64,000 nt of DNA from Planctomycetaceae bacterium. GTDB taxonomy: Bacteria > Planctomycetota > Phycisphaerae > Tepidisphaerales > Tepidisphaeraceae. Location: assembly GCA_027487775.1 (NCBI GenBank), contig JAIYCY010000021.1, forward strand, positions 186,001 through 250,000, given 5' to 3'. Below are positions 27,601 through 37,200 of the stretch, piece by piece; position 1 is the first letter of the stretch, and each line of letters starts with the position of its first letter. Under the pieces are notes generated by a model. It was not told the origin of the DNA and ran no database searches. It saw only the letters and a program-made list of their open reading frames with translations. The position numbers were made by a program, and so were the translations under genes.

Positions 27601-28432
27601 TAAGGTCCGCGCGCGGCAGGCTCATCGTCACGATGTCTGCAAGGAGGTTGTCCGTTTCGTTAGATTCGGTGATGACGTTCCCGCTATCGGCCCGAAATGC
27701 GAAGTACACCGGGCCGTCTGCCGGATATCCCGGGGGCGGCGTCGCTGGGGGTGTGTAGGCGTAACTTAATCCCCATGCATTGCCGGGCATTAAGGCAGGG
27801 ATCGAAAACGTGTTGATCGTGATATCGTCGGAGTCGTTGATGGTTGAGTTACTCGAAAGGATCAGTCGTGCAGACGAAGCGCCTGCGATCCCCAGACCCG
27901 CGTTGTTCACCGATAGATTGAAACCTGAAGACTGGCCCCATTTCCAGGGTTCGTTGAGCGCGTCGATCGCGGGCTTCAGATTCGGCAGCGGTACTTCGTA
28001 AGTCAGCCGCATGTAGAACCAATCCACAGTCCCCGTGTCTCCCGCCGCCCAGTCTTCGACGCCGAGCGTCCATACTCCGTCTGCCCGCTGGCCGTTCCAA
28101 GTGCTGACGTTGATCCGATCGAAATAGACATCATCATCTGTTGCAGCATCGTCATCCAGACCGCCATCATCAGACCCGCCGGAGCGGTCCCACATCACGC
28201 GCTGGGTGCCTTGTGGGCTGTTGATGAATATCCGAAGGTCTCCTGGCCATGTGTGCGAAACTCGAAAATCGAACTCCGCCGATGTGATCAAAGCACCCGC
28301 GGGCGCGGTGCTGGTGATTGAGTAGGCGTAAGATGCAAAGTCAGAAATCGGCAAAGGGTCATTACGACCAAACTCCACCGTGGCTAGCAGATACCGATGC
28401 TCTAGTCGATCGAACAGGCGTGCGCGAATCAC
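24611..28432 (-). CDS. Giant secreted multidomain protein: P-domain, CARDB, alpha/beta-hydrolase, cadherin-like, dockerin
   Basis: This 1273-residue protein starts at GTG 28432 with GGAGG 8 bases upstream. RLEHRYLLA (residues 9-17) is a LEPR-XLL-like motif marking large exported planctomycete proteins. In order: a proprotein-convertase P-like domain (about 20-150, WPGDLRIFINSPQG), two CARDB-like domains (about 155-275 and 275-400, each with SNSTINDSDD/SNGTIGDSDD and ESNETDN/ESNEINN), a linker, and an alpha/beta-hydrolase segment (about 530-790) with the nucleophile elbow GHSRG near residue 641. Then come a jelly-roll region, a tandem cadherin-like unit (NVLANDVDPEQELLTI), an Ig-like region and a dockerin-type pair (GDANGSGRVDSFDQLLVRQN, DADLNGDGIVNASDLLMIKQ). 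It is probably an exported esterase or lipase. GTG overlaps the TGA of the PEP-CTERM gene upstream (GTGA). Confidence 0.83.
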   Translation of the reverse strand: MIRARLFDRLEHRYLLATVEFGRNDPLPISDFASYAYSITSTAPAGALITSAEFDFRVSHTWPGDLRIFINSPQGTQRVMWDRSGGSDDGGLDDDAATDDDVYFDRINVSTWNGQRADGVWTLGVEDWAAGDTGTVDWFYMRLTYEVPLPNLKPAIDALNEPWKWGQSSGFNLSVNNAGLGIAGASSARLILSSNSTINDSDDITINTFSIPALMPGNAWGLSYAYTPPATPPPGYPADGPVYFAFRADSGNVITESNETDNLLADIVTMSLPRADLIPSFDALSEPFEWGAHEGFEIGIRNQGDARSNGGTARLVMSSNGTIGDSDDVLLNSFNVPPLLPGETWGLTHLQGLPMIPPPGYPGAGSITFALLADATGTTAESNEINNVSSDIVQIARPFAVSGVRVGNIVDIDDDGFARSLSIALDVVGPSARATRVELIAYNAYVEQTVLSTVITLPGSVGTATVTASLDATDLGWTREQLWFDVRLTDVQNNAQTVVYSNVDFPQLGGITVEPSARDPVTTGITTLLHGFKLSGGGLLGGFDPIDDYWGVDNITALLSAYEGGRVYVYDPDDGLLYRDNRTAFAHWDDPFGQIIVVHDWAAASNDSVSGQAEASADALFASLVHAGLVTPREPSLSDSFHLIGHSRGTVVASELAQRMGVYGIPVDYMTLLDVHDFDEGDVPFDGSFHDPGPQPWSNIMLMDHVWQVAGLPVVPSGRNLPFLVDSESFDLDITGYPGVSGTDAHSDPINWYFGTVDPGSEDSGWYSDGRGADMGLTRWLDRGGFDFDGAIHGFVGSRVDPINPANAYRFPGGANDLDDHMARTDFSMGDFDLEELGNDALAGWSFHGGGGGGSVVQGRLRLSPPTLFDWDPHYRTHNRLYLPHDTDSIVMDVDVLDGSSAGNVLRISATDHTGTQVLDSLPIPSYPTGYTASIEIPESLRGRMTTIRFELIGSSIDSSVALDNIRFDRIPPNAPPIAFPDAVTVQQNADFTPLNVLANDVDPEQELLTIVQVTTPVHGQVFIDNNILFYRPNPGYLGSDTFNYTVADDMGLTSTASVELTVVDLAPPTVTSFKINDGGLQRSNLTKLVLQFNEATNIPELIASASISSAVQLVLASTGSVLSWLNASRYAWNADRFELTVDLTTDGFGGSNATRLSTARYTLRIDRSMVKDLSDNLLQDTDGNADNTVVFKRTTGSTKDDLFRLAGDANGSGRVDSFDQLLVRQNWYLTVATGMNPDADLNGDGIVNASDLLMIKQNGFRTLPTLSSESSE

Positions 28433-29535
28433 GATCGGACCTCCGGTTTCAAACTTGACCGCTCATGGAACGAATTCTGGCCCCGGCGTCGTCGCCTCAC
28501 ACAACCAAGTCCAACGACGCACAGCACGCCGACCGATCCTGGTTCAGGAACAAGATGAAGGCGGTACAACTCGTTTTGGTTCGGGCCGCTTCCGGTATCA
28601 ACAAAATACAGGTGATTGCCATGCACGATCGCCCAACCCAACTCGGTGAGCGGGATGGAAAAGAGGGCCTCGATAGTGCCGCCTGACACAGGAACGCGGC
28701 TCAGCGCGCCGGCAGCAGGATCGTAAAAGTAGGCATAGCTTCCATCGGAACCGAGTCCCGAGACGAATCGGACGTTGCTTGCCAGCATCGTGAGGTCGGT
28801 TCCATCCTTGTCCGCGCGCTGCAGAACGGTTTCTGACGCGGAGAGGGTCGTGTACCAGTAGAGATGGTCATTGTCCTGTGCGACCGCATATTCGTATCCG
28901 ACCGACGCTCGAATCTGTGATGTCGCGCCGGTGTCGAGGGAGGTGCGATAGTACCTCTTATCACCAAAATCCTGCCAATAGACGAAGGACTGATCGAATG
29001 TGCTGTTGCGTACCCACTTGTTTCCGTTGTTGCTGTGGTCCACATCTGCTCCACCCGACTTGGCGATCCGGCGAAGGCCGCCGTTTTGTTGCCAGCCGAG
29101 ATCGAAGTAGAGATGGTTTTCATCTTGTGCATGCAACGACGCGCCTGTCATGCCGGTCTTCAGGAATGTCGGAGATCCACCGGAGATCGGGGCCTTCCAG
29201 ATCGAACCATTGGTGTATCCGCTGGCAAAACCATAGAGGTTCGTATCGTCATACATCAGCTCGCTAAGGGAGTTATCTGTGACATAGCTGCCGGGGATGG
29301 TTACGCGTGTCGTCGGTGTGTGCGGGCCGGCGGTCATCGGGACCGATTTCACGTAGGCCGATTGGTTGTTTCCATAAAACTCGGTGAAGTAGAGTTCTGA
29401 TCCGATTGGCGTTAATTCACCGACACGGACGAGGTTGTTGGCGACGAGGATGGGGGACGCCGAGGCCGGGACCGTCGCCCAAAGGGACGCGGCTGTGAGG
29501 AAGAGTCGAGCCGCGTGATGAAGTGTAGAAGACAT
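28429..29535 (-). CDS. PEP-CTERM protein with beta-propeller-like repeats
   Basis: The 368-residue protein starts at ATG 29535, preceded by CGGAGCACCCA; an earlier in-frame ATG at 29589 lacks such a site. Residues 1-27 are a signal peptide (RLFLTAASLWATVPASA). The body has six to seven repeats of the form YF/YWQDFGDKRYYRTSLDTG and LYWYTTLSASETVLQRADKDG, as in DUF5050/YncE-like propellers. The end is VPEPGSVGVLCVVGLGCVRR, a PEP-CTERM tail, followed by an unusual 17-residue extension after the arginines. Its stop codon overlaps the start of the downstream hydrolase gene by four bases, so the two are translationally coupled. Confidence 0.85.
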   Translation of the reverse strand: MSSTLHHAARLFLTAASLWATVPASASPILVANNLVRVGELTPIGSELYFTEFYGNNQSAYVKSVPMTAGPHTPTTRVTIPGSYVTDNSLSELMYDDTNLYGFASGYTNGSIWKAPISGGSPTFLKTGMTGASLHAQDENHLYFDLGWQQNGGLRRIAKSGGADVDHSNNGNKWVRNSTFDQSFVYWQDFGDKRYYRTSLDTGATSQIRASVGYEYAVAQDNDHLYWYTTLSASETVLQRADKDGTDLTMLASNVRFVSGLGSDGSYAYFYDPAAGALSRVPVSGGTIEALFSIPLTELGWAIVHGNHLYFVDTGSGPNQNELYRLHLVPEPGSVGVLCVVGLGCVRRRRRGQNSFHERSSLKPEVRS

Positions 29536-29715
29536 TGGGTGCTCCGTTGCGTTGATCTGAAGGCGATTGGACGGCTGTTGATGACTCATCGACAGTCGTT
29601 CGGGGGATTGCGTGCATGGTTTGGATTGAGTGCGTCTGTCTGAGGACTCGCGCGATGTTTCGGTCGAACGAGATGGACTCGGTTGTCCGCTCGCTCGAAG
29701 CCCACCTGAGTCGGT

Positions 29716-30474
29716 TCAGCTGGTGACTTGACCACGGCGTCGACGAAGGATGCCCCAGCCCGCCGAGGTCATGAGAACAACTGCCGATGCTGGCTCGGGA
29801 ATGGGGGTAGGCGTGGTGCCCGGCCCGTTGAGGCGGAACAGCGGATTCTGCTGGACTTCGATTTCGAAAGTCACTTGTCCCGTGTGAATCATGGTGTTGA
29901 CACCCGTTGCCATTCTCACATTCAATTGATCAACGCGCATTCTCAACTCGATGACGTCAAAGCCCGCCAGGTCGACGTTCGGCGCTCCACTGAAAAAGTA
30001 CGATTCGCGCGAGTCTGGATAAGGCCAACCCGCGCCAGCCTGACCATTGTCCCGCGTCGAGGAATATCCGATCCTCATCCGACCGCCGTCCACGCCGTCG
30101 GTCAAACGCGCGAACAACGCGTCGAATTGTGTGGCCGATGTGCTGTTGGCAACAAAAGTCTGACCCACATTCGCGTTTCTCAATTGAAAGTTACGGAACA
30201 CGTTGTACGTCCCGTAGGCGAAGTTCGGATCGCCGTCCGGGATGTAGCCGAAGAAGACCGTGACGCTTGGATTGGTGACCGGATTGCTACCCATAAAGGC
30301 TGAACCGGTGATTCCCATCGACCAGCGGAAGATGACCGCAGCATCGGATGGGCTAGTCACACCCAGAATCGCACTCAGGGCAATGGCGGCAAAAGCAAGA
30401 ATGGATTTCATCTTCGTGACGCTCGCGGGGGTTTTGGACGTGAGACGGCTTGAAACATGAATGGATCTCGACAT
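29716..30474 (-). CDS. PEP-CTERM protein
   Basis: The 252-residue exported protein has a hydrophobic signal segment at residues 24-46 (ILAFAAIALSAILGVTSPSDA) and the PEP-CTERM tail IPEPASAVVLMTSAGWGILRRRR. The centre is beta-rich with no recognised domain. ATG 30474 has only a weak AGAG site; ATG 30411 (MKSILAFAAIALS) is an alternative that gives a normal signal peptide. It is one of three PEP-CTERM genes in a row on this strand. The role is unknown. Confidence 0.82.
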   Translation of the reverse strand: MSRSIHVSSRLTSKTPASVTKMKSILAFAAIALSAILGVTSPSDAAVIFRWSMGITGSAFMGSNPVTNPSVTVFFGYIPDGDPNFAYGTYNVFRNFQLRNANVGQTFVANSTSATQFDALFARLTDGVDGGRMRIGYSSTRDNGQAGAGWPYPDSRESYFFSGAPNVDLAGFDVIELRMRVDQLNVRMATGVNTMIHTGQVTFEIEVQQNPLFRLNGPGTTPTPIPEPASAVVLMTSAGWGILRRRRGQVTS

Positions 30475-30574
30475 AAGCGGCTCTTTCGTATCGGCGTGTC
30501 AATCGGTTGGGGTGGGTACTTAAGCACTCCAAAGAGACGTTGAGACGATGGCACTGATGAGCAGCCAGACACCT

Positions 30575-31375
30575 TTATCGACGCCTTCTGCCCATCAGCA
30601 CTGTCAGCCCGCCGACGATCGCGAGTGTTCCGGGCTCGGGCACGACGGTCAGATCAAATTCCTGGGTGAGCCTTCGCAATTCGATTTGGTGATCAGCTTC
30701 ATCCCCGAAGAGGCTATAGAGCGTTTCGACGGTGACAGAGCCGCTGGCGTTGAACACTGGGCTGCTCAGCAGACGTTCTTCACCTGCAAAAAAGGGATTC
30801 TTATCAATGAAAACGCCGTCGATGGGCGCGAAGATCGGCGCGAGATTGGAATTGAAGACTGCTGGCTGTGCCAGAACGAGTCCGCCCGGTTGGCTTGGCG
30901 TGGGATTGACGACCTCGGCGTCGATCAGCCGGGTGGTGAATCCGGTGAAGGCCTCATAAGGAGCGTCGAGCGTGACGGTGTAGCTCAGGAGCAGGTTAAG
31001 GTCTTGGTCAAAGAATGTGCCCGATGTGGCGAACTGATCTGCAAAATCGAAGTCCAAAACCAGCCGCGAGCCTGCTTCGATGGTGGCGGTGACATTCACT
31101 TGACTGAAGTCCGGTGACACGCCCACGGTTTCGTCTTGGGTGATTGCGAAATCACCTACGGTTACGCCGGGGAAACTGAGGGCGCCTCCGTTGAAAAGCG
31201 ACTGAAGCGGAAGCGTCGCTGCACGAGCGGAGAAAGTGCCCGGATCAGTTGGGCATTGGAGGGCCACCAGGGTCGCCGGGATCACCCATGTAATCCTCAA
31301 AAGCCAGGCTGGTTTCGAGGGCTTGTTCGAAGATCGTTGCGTAGCCTGCGATGGTAGATGCTCTGTCTGTTCCAT
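30575..31375 (-). CDS. PEP-CTERM protein overlapping the GH19-like gene
   Basis: The open frame encodes up to 266 residues ending in [23 protein letters not shown], a clear PEP-CTERM tail. The middle ([33 protein letters not shown]) is a beta-sandwich-like region without a known family. Starting at ATG 31375 would overlap the upstream gene by 131 bases. A GTG near 31286, nine bases after GAGG, would give a signal-like N-terminus ([21 protein letters not shown]) and a smaller overlap of about 40 bases, which I consider at least as likely. The start is therefore uncertain. Confidence 0.7.
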   Translation of the reverse strand: MEQTEHLPSQATQRSSNKPSKPAWLLRITWVIPATLVALQCPTDPGTFSARAATLPLQSLFNGGALSFPGVTVGDFAITQDETVGVSPDFSQVNVTATIEAGSRLVLDFDFADQFATSGTFFDQDLNLLLSYTVTLDAPYEAFTGFTTRLIDAEVVNPTPSQPGGLVLAQPAVFNSNLAPIFAPIDGVFIDKNPFFAGEERLLSSPVFNASGSVTVETLYSLFGDEADHQIELRRLTQEFDLTVVPEPGTLAIVGGLTVLMGRRRR

Positions 31376-33302
31376 TGATCACTCTCCGTGCGTTGGTGTA
31401 GTCGGTTCTTGTGTTGTTGATGTACCAGTCGAGTCGGGCACCGGTGAAAGTGCCGTTTCGCATGCCGTAGGACATGATTTCGTACGAGATTTCAGGATCC
31501 AGCGCGAGGTCGGGGTTGTTGACCAGGTCGTATCCGAGGATGTCGCCCATGCGTTGGTAGTTGCCCCGCCCGGTGAGTTGGACATGACCGCGGCCACGGT
31601 AGCGAAAGCCGTCGCCCGGCTGCGTGTTGCCCAAGTCGGCGCGACCGTCATAGCGGCGGAAGTATCGCTCCGGCCCGTTCTCATAGACTGGCTGCATTGT
31701 GCGGCCCGTTTCGTGCCACGTGGTGGCCAGCACGTACGCAGCTTGTTTCATGCCTACTTCACTGTTGATGATGTCGAATCCCGGATCAGCAAGCAGATTG
31801 TTGTAGAGCGTGCGGAGTCCGTCGGTGGTGGTGGAATTCAGGGCCGAGCCGAAGCTCTGTCGCACGGCATCGAGAAACGCTTCGACGCCGCTGATGGTCT
31901 GAAACGCGACTGTGTTGAACATTCGCTCGCCAATGGGGATGACCGAAAAGTCCGGATCGAGAATGATGCCCATGTGCGATGCACCAGGCGGGGGCAGATT
32001 GGGGCCCGCCAGATTGAAGGTTACGCTGTGAAGGCCGATGGTCGTGTTGGGCAGGGTGAACCGTCGCGCTGCGAGGGCGGGTTCGTCGAAGCTTCCGTCG
32101 TCTAACCATTCTTCATAGCCGGCGGTATCGAGCCAACGTACTTCGATGTCAGGGGCTGTGGGCAGGTTCCGACCACTCACCTCATAGCTGAAGGTGAGCG
32201 TGTTGGCCTCGCGATCGAGCTCGGGTTCGTCGTAGAAGCCGAAGCGGAGCGTGGCCTGACTCACGCCGAGACCGATCTGATATCCGCCGGTCGTCAGGCC
32301 TGGGATGACCGTCACCTCACCGACGCCGTCGAAATTCGTATCGCCAGCATCGCTGATGGCCAGCGTCCAGTAGCCTTCGATGTCAGCGATCTGTTCGACA
32401 GAGGCGGCGTAGGGGTGCGAGCCGAAGTTGGCGTTGTCATTGAATTGCCGAAGCTGACCCGCGGGATCGTAAATCGCGGCCGCAGGATTGAACGCATTGA
32501 GGTTGCCGTAGCTGACGTAAGGCTCCTGCCCGATGTAAGCAGTGATTTGCTGGCCGGCCTCAAGATAGACGCGGTAGTAGTCGACGTCAGATTCGGTGCT
32601 GATCTCACCGTAGACCGACCGGCTTTCTTCGTCGCTATTGAGCAGCTGTGCGGTTGCCAGCGTATTGTTGGGTTCGACCTCAAGGTTTCGCGTTTCGATG
32701 ACGAGCGTCGGGCGGAGTTTCGGATTGGGGTGATCGGAGCTGGCAAAGACATTGAAGTTAGGACCGTCCGGATCGAGGTAGCTATAGCCGTTGTACACCG
32801 GACGGAGTTGCAGACCGTAATTGGGCTGGCTTCCGCTCTTCCAGTCGTTGTAGAGGTCGGTGATGGTGACGTCGTGCCACAGGCCCTTTTCGGGGAATGC
32901 CCCGGAGAAGCCTACCTGAACCGCGTCCGGTCGATCGTCCCACCAGAGTCGCTCACGATCCGGACCACTGCCTTGCGTACGCCAGTCCCACGCCTCGTTG
33001 ATGCGATCCACGAACATGGTCGTCGGCGTGTCGGTGTTGAGTGCAAAGAGTCGCAGGGTTGCGGTTTCAGCGACCGGTGGCAGACCGTTTAGATCAAACT
33101 CAAGAAGGCTGTGGTAGTAGTCGCCCCAGCCACCGACACGAAGCTCTTCGTTGTTGAGTCCGCCGCCCCCATCGGTCGTATGGCCTGATCCGTTGTAGGC
33201 ATAGACGTTTGTGGTCCAGATGTCTTTGCCCTGCCCCGGGCCCGGTTGATGAACAAACACAGAAAGCAATCGACGGGCTTCGAGTGATTCGAGAATGGAC
33301 AT
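31245..33302 (-). CDS. Secreted GH19-like (chitinase/endolysin) multidomain protein
   Basis: The 685-residue protein starts at ATG 33302 (GGAG 9 bases before) with [14 protein letters not shown], a LEPR-XLL-like motif. Residues 15-210 resemble a DNRLRE-type binding domain ([32 protein letters not shown]). Residues 215-330 are a bacterial pre-peptidase C-terminal domain ([38 protein letters not shown]). The C-terminal 190 residues match GH19 enzymes: [14 protein letters not shown] with the catalytic Glu near residue 530, and [21 protein letters not shown]19 proteins cut chitin or peptidoglycan. The short tail [10 protein letters not shown] is low-complexity. The overlap with the downstream PEP-CTERM gene depends on that gene's start. 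Confidence 0.84.
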   Translation of the reverse strand: MSILESLEARRLLSVFVHQPGPGQGKDIWTTNVYAYNGSGHTTDGGGGLNNEELRVGGWGDYYHSLLEFDLNGLPPVAETATLRLFALNTDTPTTMFVDRINEAWDWRTQGSGPDRERLWWDDRPDAVQVGFSGAFPEKGLWHDVTITDLYNDWKSGSQPNYGLQLRPVYNGYSYLDPDGPNFNVFASSDHPNPKLRPTLVIETRNLEVEPNNTLATAQLLNSDEESRSVYGEISTESDVDYYRVYLEAGQQITAYIGQEPYVSYGNLNAFNPAAAIYDPAGQLRQFNDNANFGSHPYAASVEQIADIEGYWTLAISDAGDTNFDGVGEVTVIPGLTTGGYQIGLGVSQATLRFGFYDEPELDREANTLTFSYEVSGRNLPTAPDIEVRWLDTAGYEEWLDDGSFDEPALAARRFTLPNTTIGLHSVTFNLAGPNLPPPGASHMGIILDPDFSVIPIGERMFNTVAFQTISGVEAFLDAVRQSFGSALNSTTTDGLRTLYNNLLADPGFDIINSEVGMKQAAYVLATTWHETGRTMQPVYENGPERYFRRYDGRADLGNTQPGDGFRYRGRGHVQLTGRGNYQRMGDILGYDLVNNPDLALDPEISYEIMSYGMRNGTFTGARLDWYINNTRTDYTNARRVINGTDRASTIAGYATIFEQALETSLAFEDYMGDPGDPGGPPMPN

Positions 33303-34292
33303 GATCGAGACTCCGGCGTTGGGAACTTCAGGACGCTTTAGTTGCGATGACTGATCTCGGGCATTCGCGGTCGAGTGATTGGCTAAACAGCAAAAACAAA
33401 ACAAAGCCCGCCAATGAAAACGGCCCGAGTCGCGGCAGATCGACTCACACGGCTTGGGGCGTGACATCGATCGGCGGACACAGGCTGTCGTCATTCGCGG
33501 GCTATGTCTCTGCTTCTGTTGAACCGTACCCACCCACTCATGCAATCACTCGGGGTTAGGCGGGCTTCGGTCGGATTCCGAGCTTCGGTCGGATTCTTCG
33601 GTCGGATTCGATGTGCGCTGACACGACAGGGTGGCCGGCCAACGTTTCGGTCGCAGAACTCTGCGTCGAAGCGGTGAATCACCGCGTTCGTTCGGACTCT
33701 TCTTCCGACGCACAATTTGCGAGCCGCCGCTTTTCTAGCAGTTTTGCCCAGCTCGCACAAGTCCAGAACCTCAGCTCGCACAAAATTAGCAAAAGGCTAA
33801 CACCGCAGGTTCCGAGACCGCGTCGGCATTTCCTCGATGCCGAAGAAGCAATCGCCCAACAACACAAGATGTCATTTTCTCGTCTTCTTCACTTGCTAAT
33901 GGTGTTGTCTGGATCGAAACCGCTCGCAGCCCGCCCACCTTCGGTGAAGTTGAGTATTAAGGCTTTGATAATTCCTGTTGGCAGATCGCTTTCAGCTTGC
34001 ACTCGATTCTGCCGCTCCGTATTCTCGACATTGTTCAGGTGCATCTCCTCATCGCACAAAGGAAGAGCTTTCTGCGGGCACAGTCTTGAGTCGAGCGCTG
34101 TTTTCCAGCGCTCACCTCCGCCTGAACGAATCGACTCAAGTTGCTGCCTCCCTGCGATGGCACTCGACGGCGAAGCGTTTTGAACTCGCCTTCTTGCAGA
34201 GCCTCGCAAGACGTGATCGATCGACAACCCTCCACGCGTGTGGAATGCGTTGCCTTCGATCCCAATCGATATCCCATTCTGAGTTCTGAACC
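33303..34292. other. Long intergenic region (about 990 bases)
   Basis: It separates the minus-strand GH19-like gene from the plus-strand repeat protein at 34293. I see one short tandem repeat (33566-33609) and no frame with a plausible start, coding pattern or known motif. It must contain the promoters of both flanking genes. Confidence 0.5.
33566..33609. repeat. 13-bp direct repeat, three copies
   Basis: TTCGGTCGGATTC occurs at 33566-33578, 33584-33596 and 33597-33609; the last two abut. They lie about 700 bases before ATG 34293 and 260 bases before the GH19-like gene. Confidence 0.85.
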
Positions 34293-37200
34293 ATGCTGAA
34301 TCCCAATTCGTTTTCACGTATTCGTCGTGCCGCCGTCAGTGTCATTGCCATGTTGACCGGTGGTCTGACCGCCCCTTCTATCGCCCTCGCCGACTCAGGC
34401 GATCTGATCATCGGCGACTTCGGTGGATCGAGTACGGGCATGTCGTTGGGAAGCAATCGCCTCGACGCCAACGCACCCGGCGCGAATCTTGATGTCGCCG
34501 ATTTCGCCGCCGCAGTCGATTATGCAAACAGTCTGTCGAACCTCGCTGAGCGCGGTTCCCTCTTCATCAGCACTGGGAATGTCGGATCAGGCAATGTCGT
34601 GTTGCCGGCAGGTCAGGTCCTCAGTTTTGACCATCCAATGGGTAATCCCGACGGTCAAAGCGTTCTACGTATCGAAGCCAATCAGGATGTGTCGGTCTTT
34701 GGTGACATCACTCACAACACCATGACCGGTGACGCCTTGCACCTTGCTATCTCCAGCGATGGAAACATCTACTTGGACGCATCCGGGAGTTTCCTTCTCA
34801 ACGAAGGCTCGCTGTCTCTCGAGGCCGAAGGCTCTGTAGAGATCAACGGCCTCGTTTCGGCGAGCGGTTATGACATCTTCGCAAACGGCCGGATCAGCAC
34901 GCCAGACATCACGACCAGCGGTACGGTCAATCTGCTTCAATCGGTTCCGGTGGGTTCAGGTTTGGCCCACGGAATTGTGACAGGGTCGATCACCACGACC
35001 GGACAGATGGGAAACAACGGCATCCAACTCTACTCCAATGCCGTTCGTGTTGATGGATCGATCAATGCTGGAAGCTTGGACATGATTCATCGAGGAAACA
35101 GTGAAGGTGAGAGCTTCGTCGTCACTGGAGAAATCAATCTCTCAAACGGTGATCTCGGGCTCACGATCGAAACCGACGGCAGGGTTGAAGTTCAAGGATC
35201 AATCCAATCGGACAACGAGCACGCGACGATCGTCACGGCAAATGGAGGCATCCAACTCGGGCAGGTGACCGTCGGCGGAAACATGCGTCTGCTTCAGCCC
35301 AACCCGAATGGGACCGGACCGGCAGGCGGAATTCAGACCGGCTCGATCACGCTCACCGGCAGTGAGGGTTCTAGCGCGCTCGAGTTCGAGACTGCCATGC
35401 CCGTCTTCATCGATGGCGACGTCTCGGCGGGCGGCCTGAACTCACAACCGCCAGACCTGTCGGTGGACTCTGATTTTACGATCACCGGTAGCGTCTTCCT
35501 GAACGAAGGCACGTATAACAGCTTCAACATCGAGTCCGGCGGCGACGTCGAAATCGGTGGCGAAGTCACCCACGCGACCTATTTCAAGATTCAAGCCAAC
35601 GGTGGGATCAAGACCGGCGACGTGACGTCGAACGGTGTGATCATTTTCGAGCAGCCAGATCCGACCGGTTCGGGCACGGAAGGCGGGGTTACGACAGGCG
35701 CGCTGACGGGTGCCACCGAAGGCGTTCTGTTCAATACGGGCATGCCCGTGACCGTCAACGGCTCTATCCATGCTGGCAGCTTATCGGCTTATGGACCCGA
35801 GTCCTCTTCCAATGGAGTCGGGGCAAGCGTGGGCGTTGGCTTTGTGGTCTCGGGTGACATCGACGTGACGGGCTCACCGATGTCGGCACAAACCAACGCC
35901 GCAATCTCGATTGATACCCTCGGTAGCATTCAGATCGATGGAAGCATCGTCAACCATAGTGGTGAGGGCGTTGACCTCATGGCCAACGGCGCGATTCGAA
36001 CAGGCGACATCACCGCCGGTGGGAATCTGTCCATCAGTCAATCTTTTCCCACCGGCACAGATACGGACGACGGCATTCATGTTGGTTCGATTCTGCTTTC
36101 GGGGAATTCGCTGGGCAATAATTCGCTGCAGATTTCAAGCGCACTTTCGATCCTGGTCGACGGCCCCATCACGGCCGATCGCGTCGACATCGGACCCGGC
36201 AATGGAGACGGATACACGGGCCTTACGATCAATGGTGAGGTGGATGTCGGTGAGTTGGGTGAGATGAACATAAGTCATCGCGGTGAGGTGATCATCCGGG
36301 GTAACTTCACCGGTCGACAACTCACCGTCTACAACGACCGGGACGAATCCAGTTTCGAGTCCGGATCGATCCAAACGACGGAAGCGGTCGAGATCAATGT
36401 CGGAAGAAGCGTCATCATCTCTGGTGATCTGATCGCGGCGGATGGGCAGGTTCGAAGCAATGCGGAGGCCGACTTGCTCGGGATTTCGGCCGGTGATTCT
36501 GACATCTTCGTCGCCGGAGATGTTCTGGCGTCCCGTTGGGTTGAGTTCAAACACAGGTCGGCCCAGATCGGCGGATCGATTGCAGTGACTTCCAACTTGA
36601 CCGCAAACCCACAGTATCCCAATCGATTCTCTTCAGAGGGCAGCGGGACTTTTGAACTCAACGGCGATCTGACGGTCCAGCGCGGGTTCATCTCCATCGA
36701 GCACGAAAACGGCATCAGTATCGACGGCACGACGACCAGCGACAACGGCGAGATAGGCCTGACGTCGTACCTTGGACCCATCCAAACCGGCGATCTGACC
36801 GCAGCGCTTGGGATCAGTGTCCAAGCCGGCACTGACCCTGTTGTCCTTGGTCACGTCAACACCGGTGGACGATTCATGCTCAGCGGAAATGATGTGACCA
36901 TCGGAAACATTATTGTTTCGATTGGAACAACCAACGACCCGGGACAAATCGAATTCATTACTCACAGCGGTCCAGGCAGTCTGACGACCGGCGACATGTC
37001 TGCCCGCGAGATTCAACTCCAAAACTATCAGACACTGAACCTCGGTGACGTGTACGCCGAGGATCGAGTGAAATTCGAAGTAGATCAAGGCCCTCTACAC
37101 ATCACCGCAGGCCGCATCGAGGGTTCCACGGTGATGTTTGAGAGGGCCCAGGAGGTCACTGTCGTCGCCGATCTCATCAAGGGCTCAGAAATCGTCTTCT

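Noticed and set aside
33611..34183. 190-codon frame in the 990-base intergenic region
   Set aside because: Ser/Arg-rich, no ribosome binding site and no motif.
34908..36060. CRISPR-like or mobile repeats in the PEP-CTERM giant
   Set aside because: The similarity is protein-level, with about 350-base spacing and diverged DNA, so it is internal domain duplication and not a CRISPR or insertion sequence.
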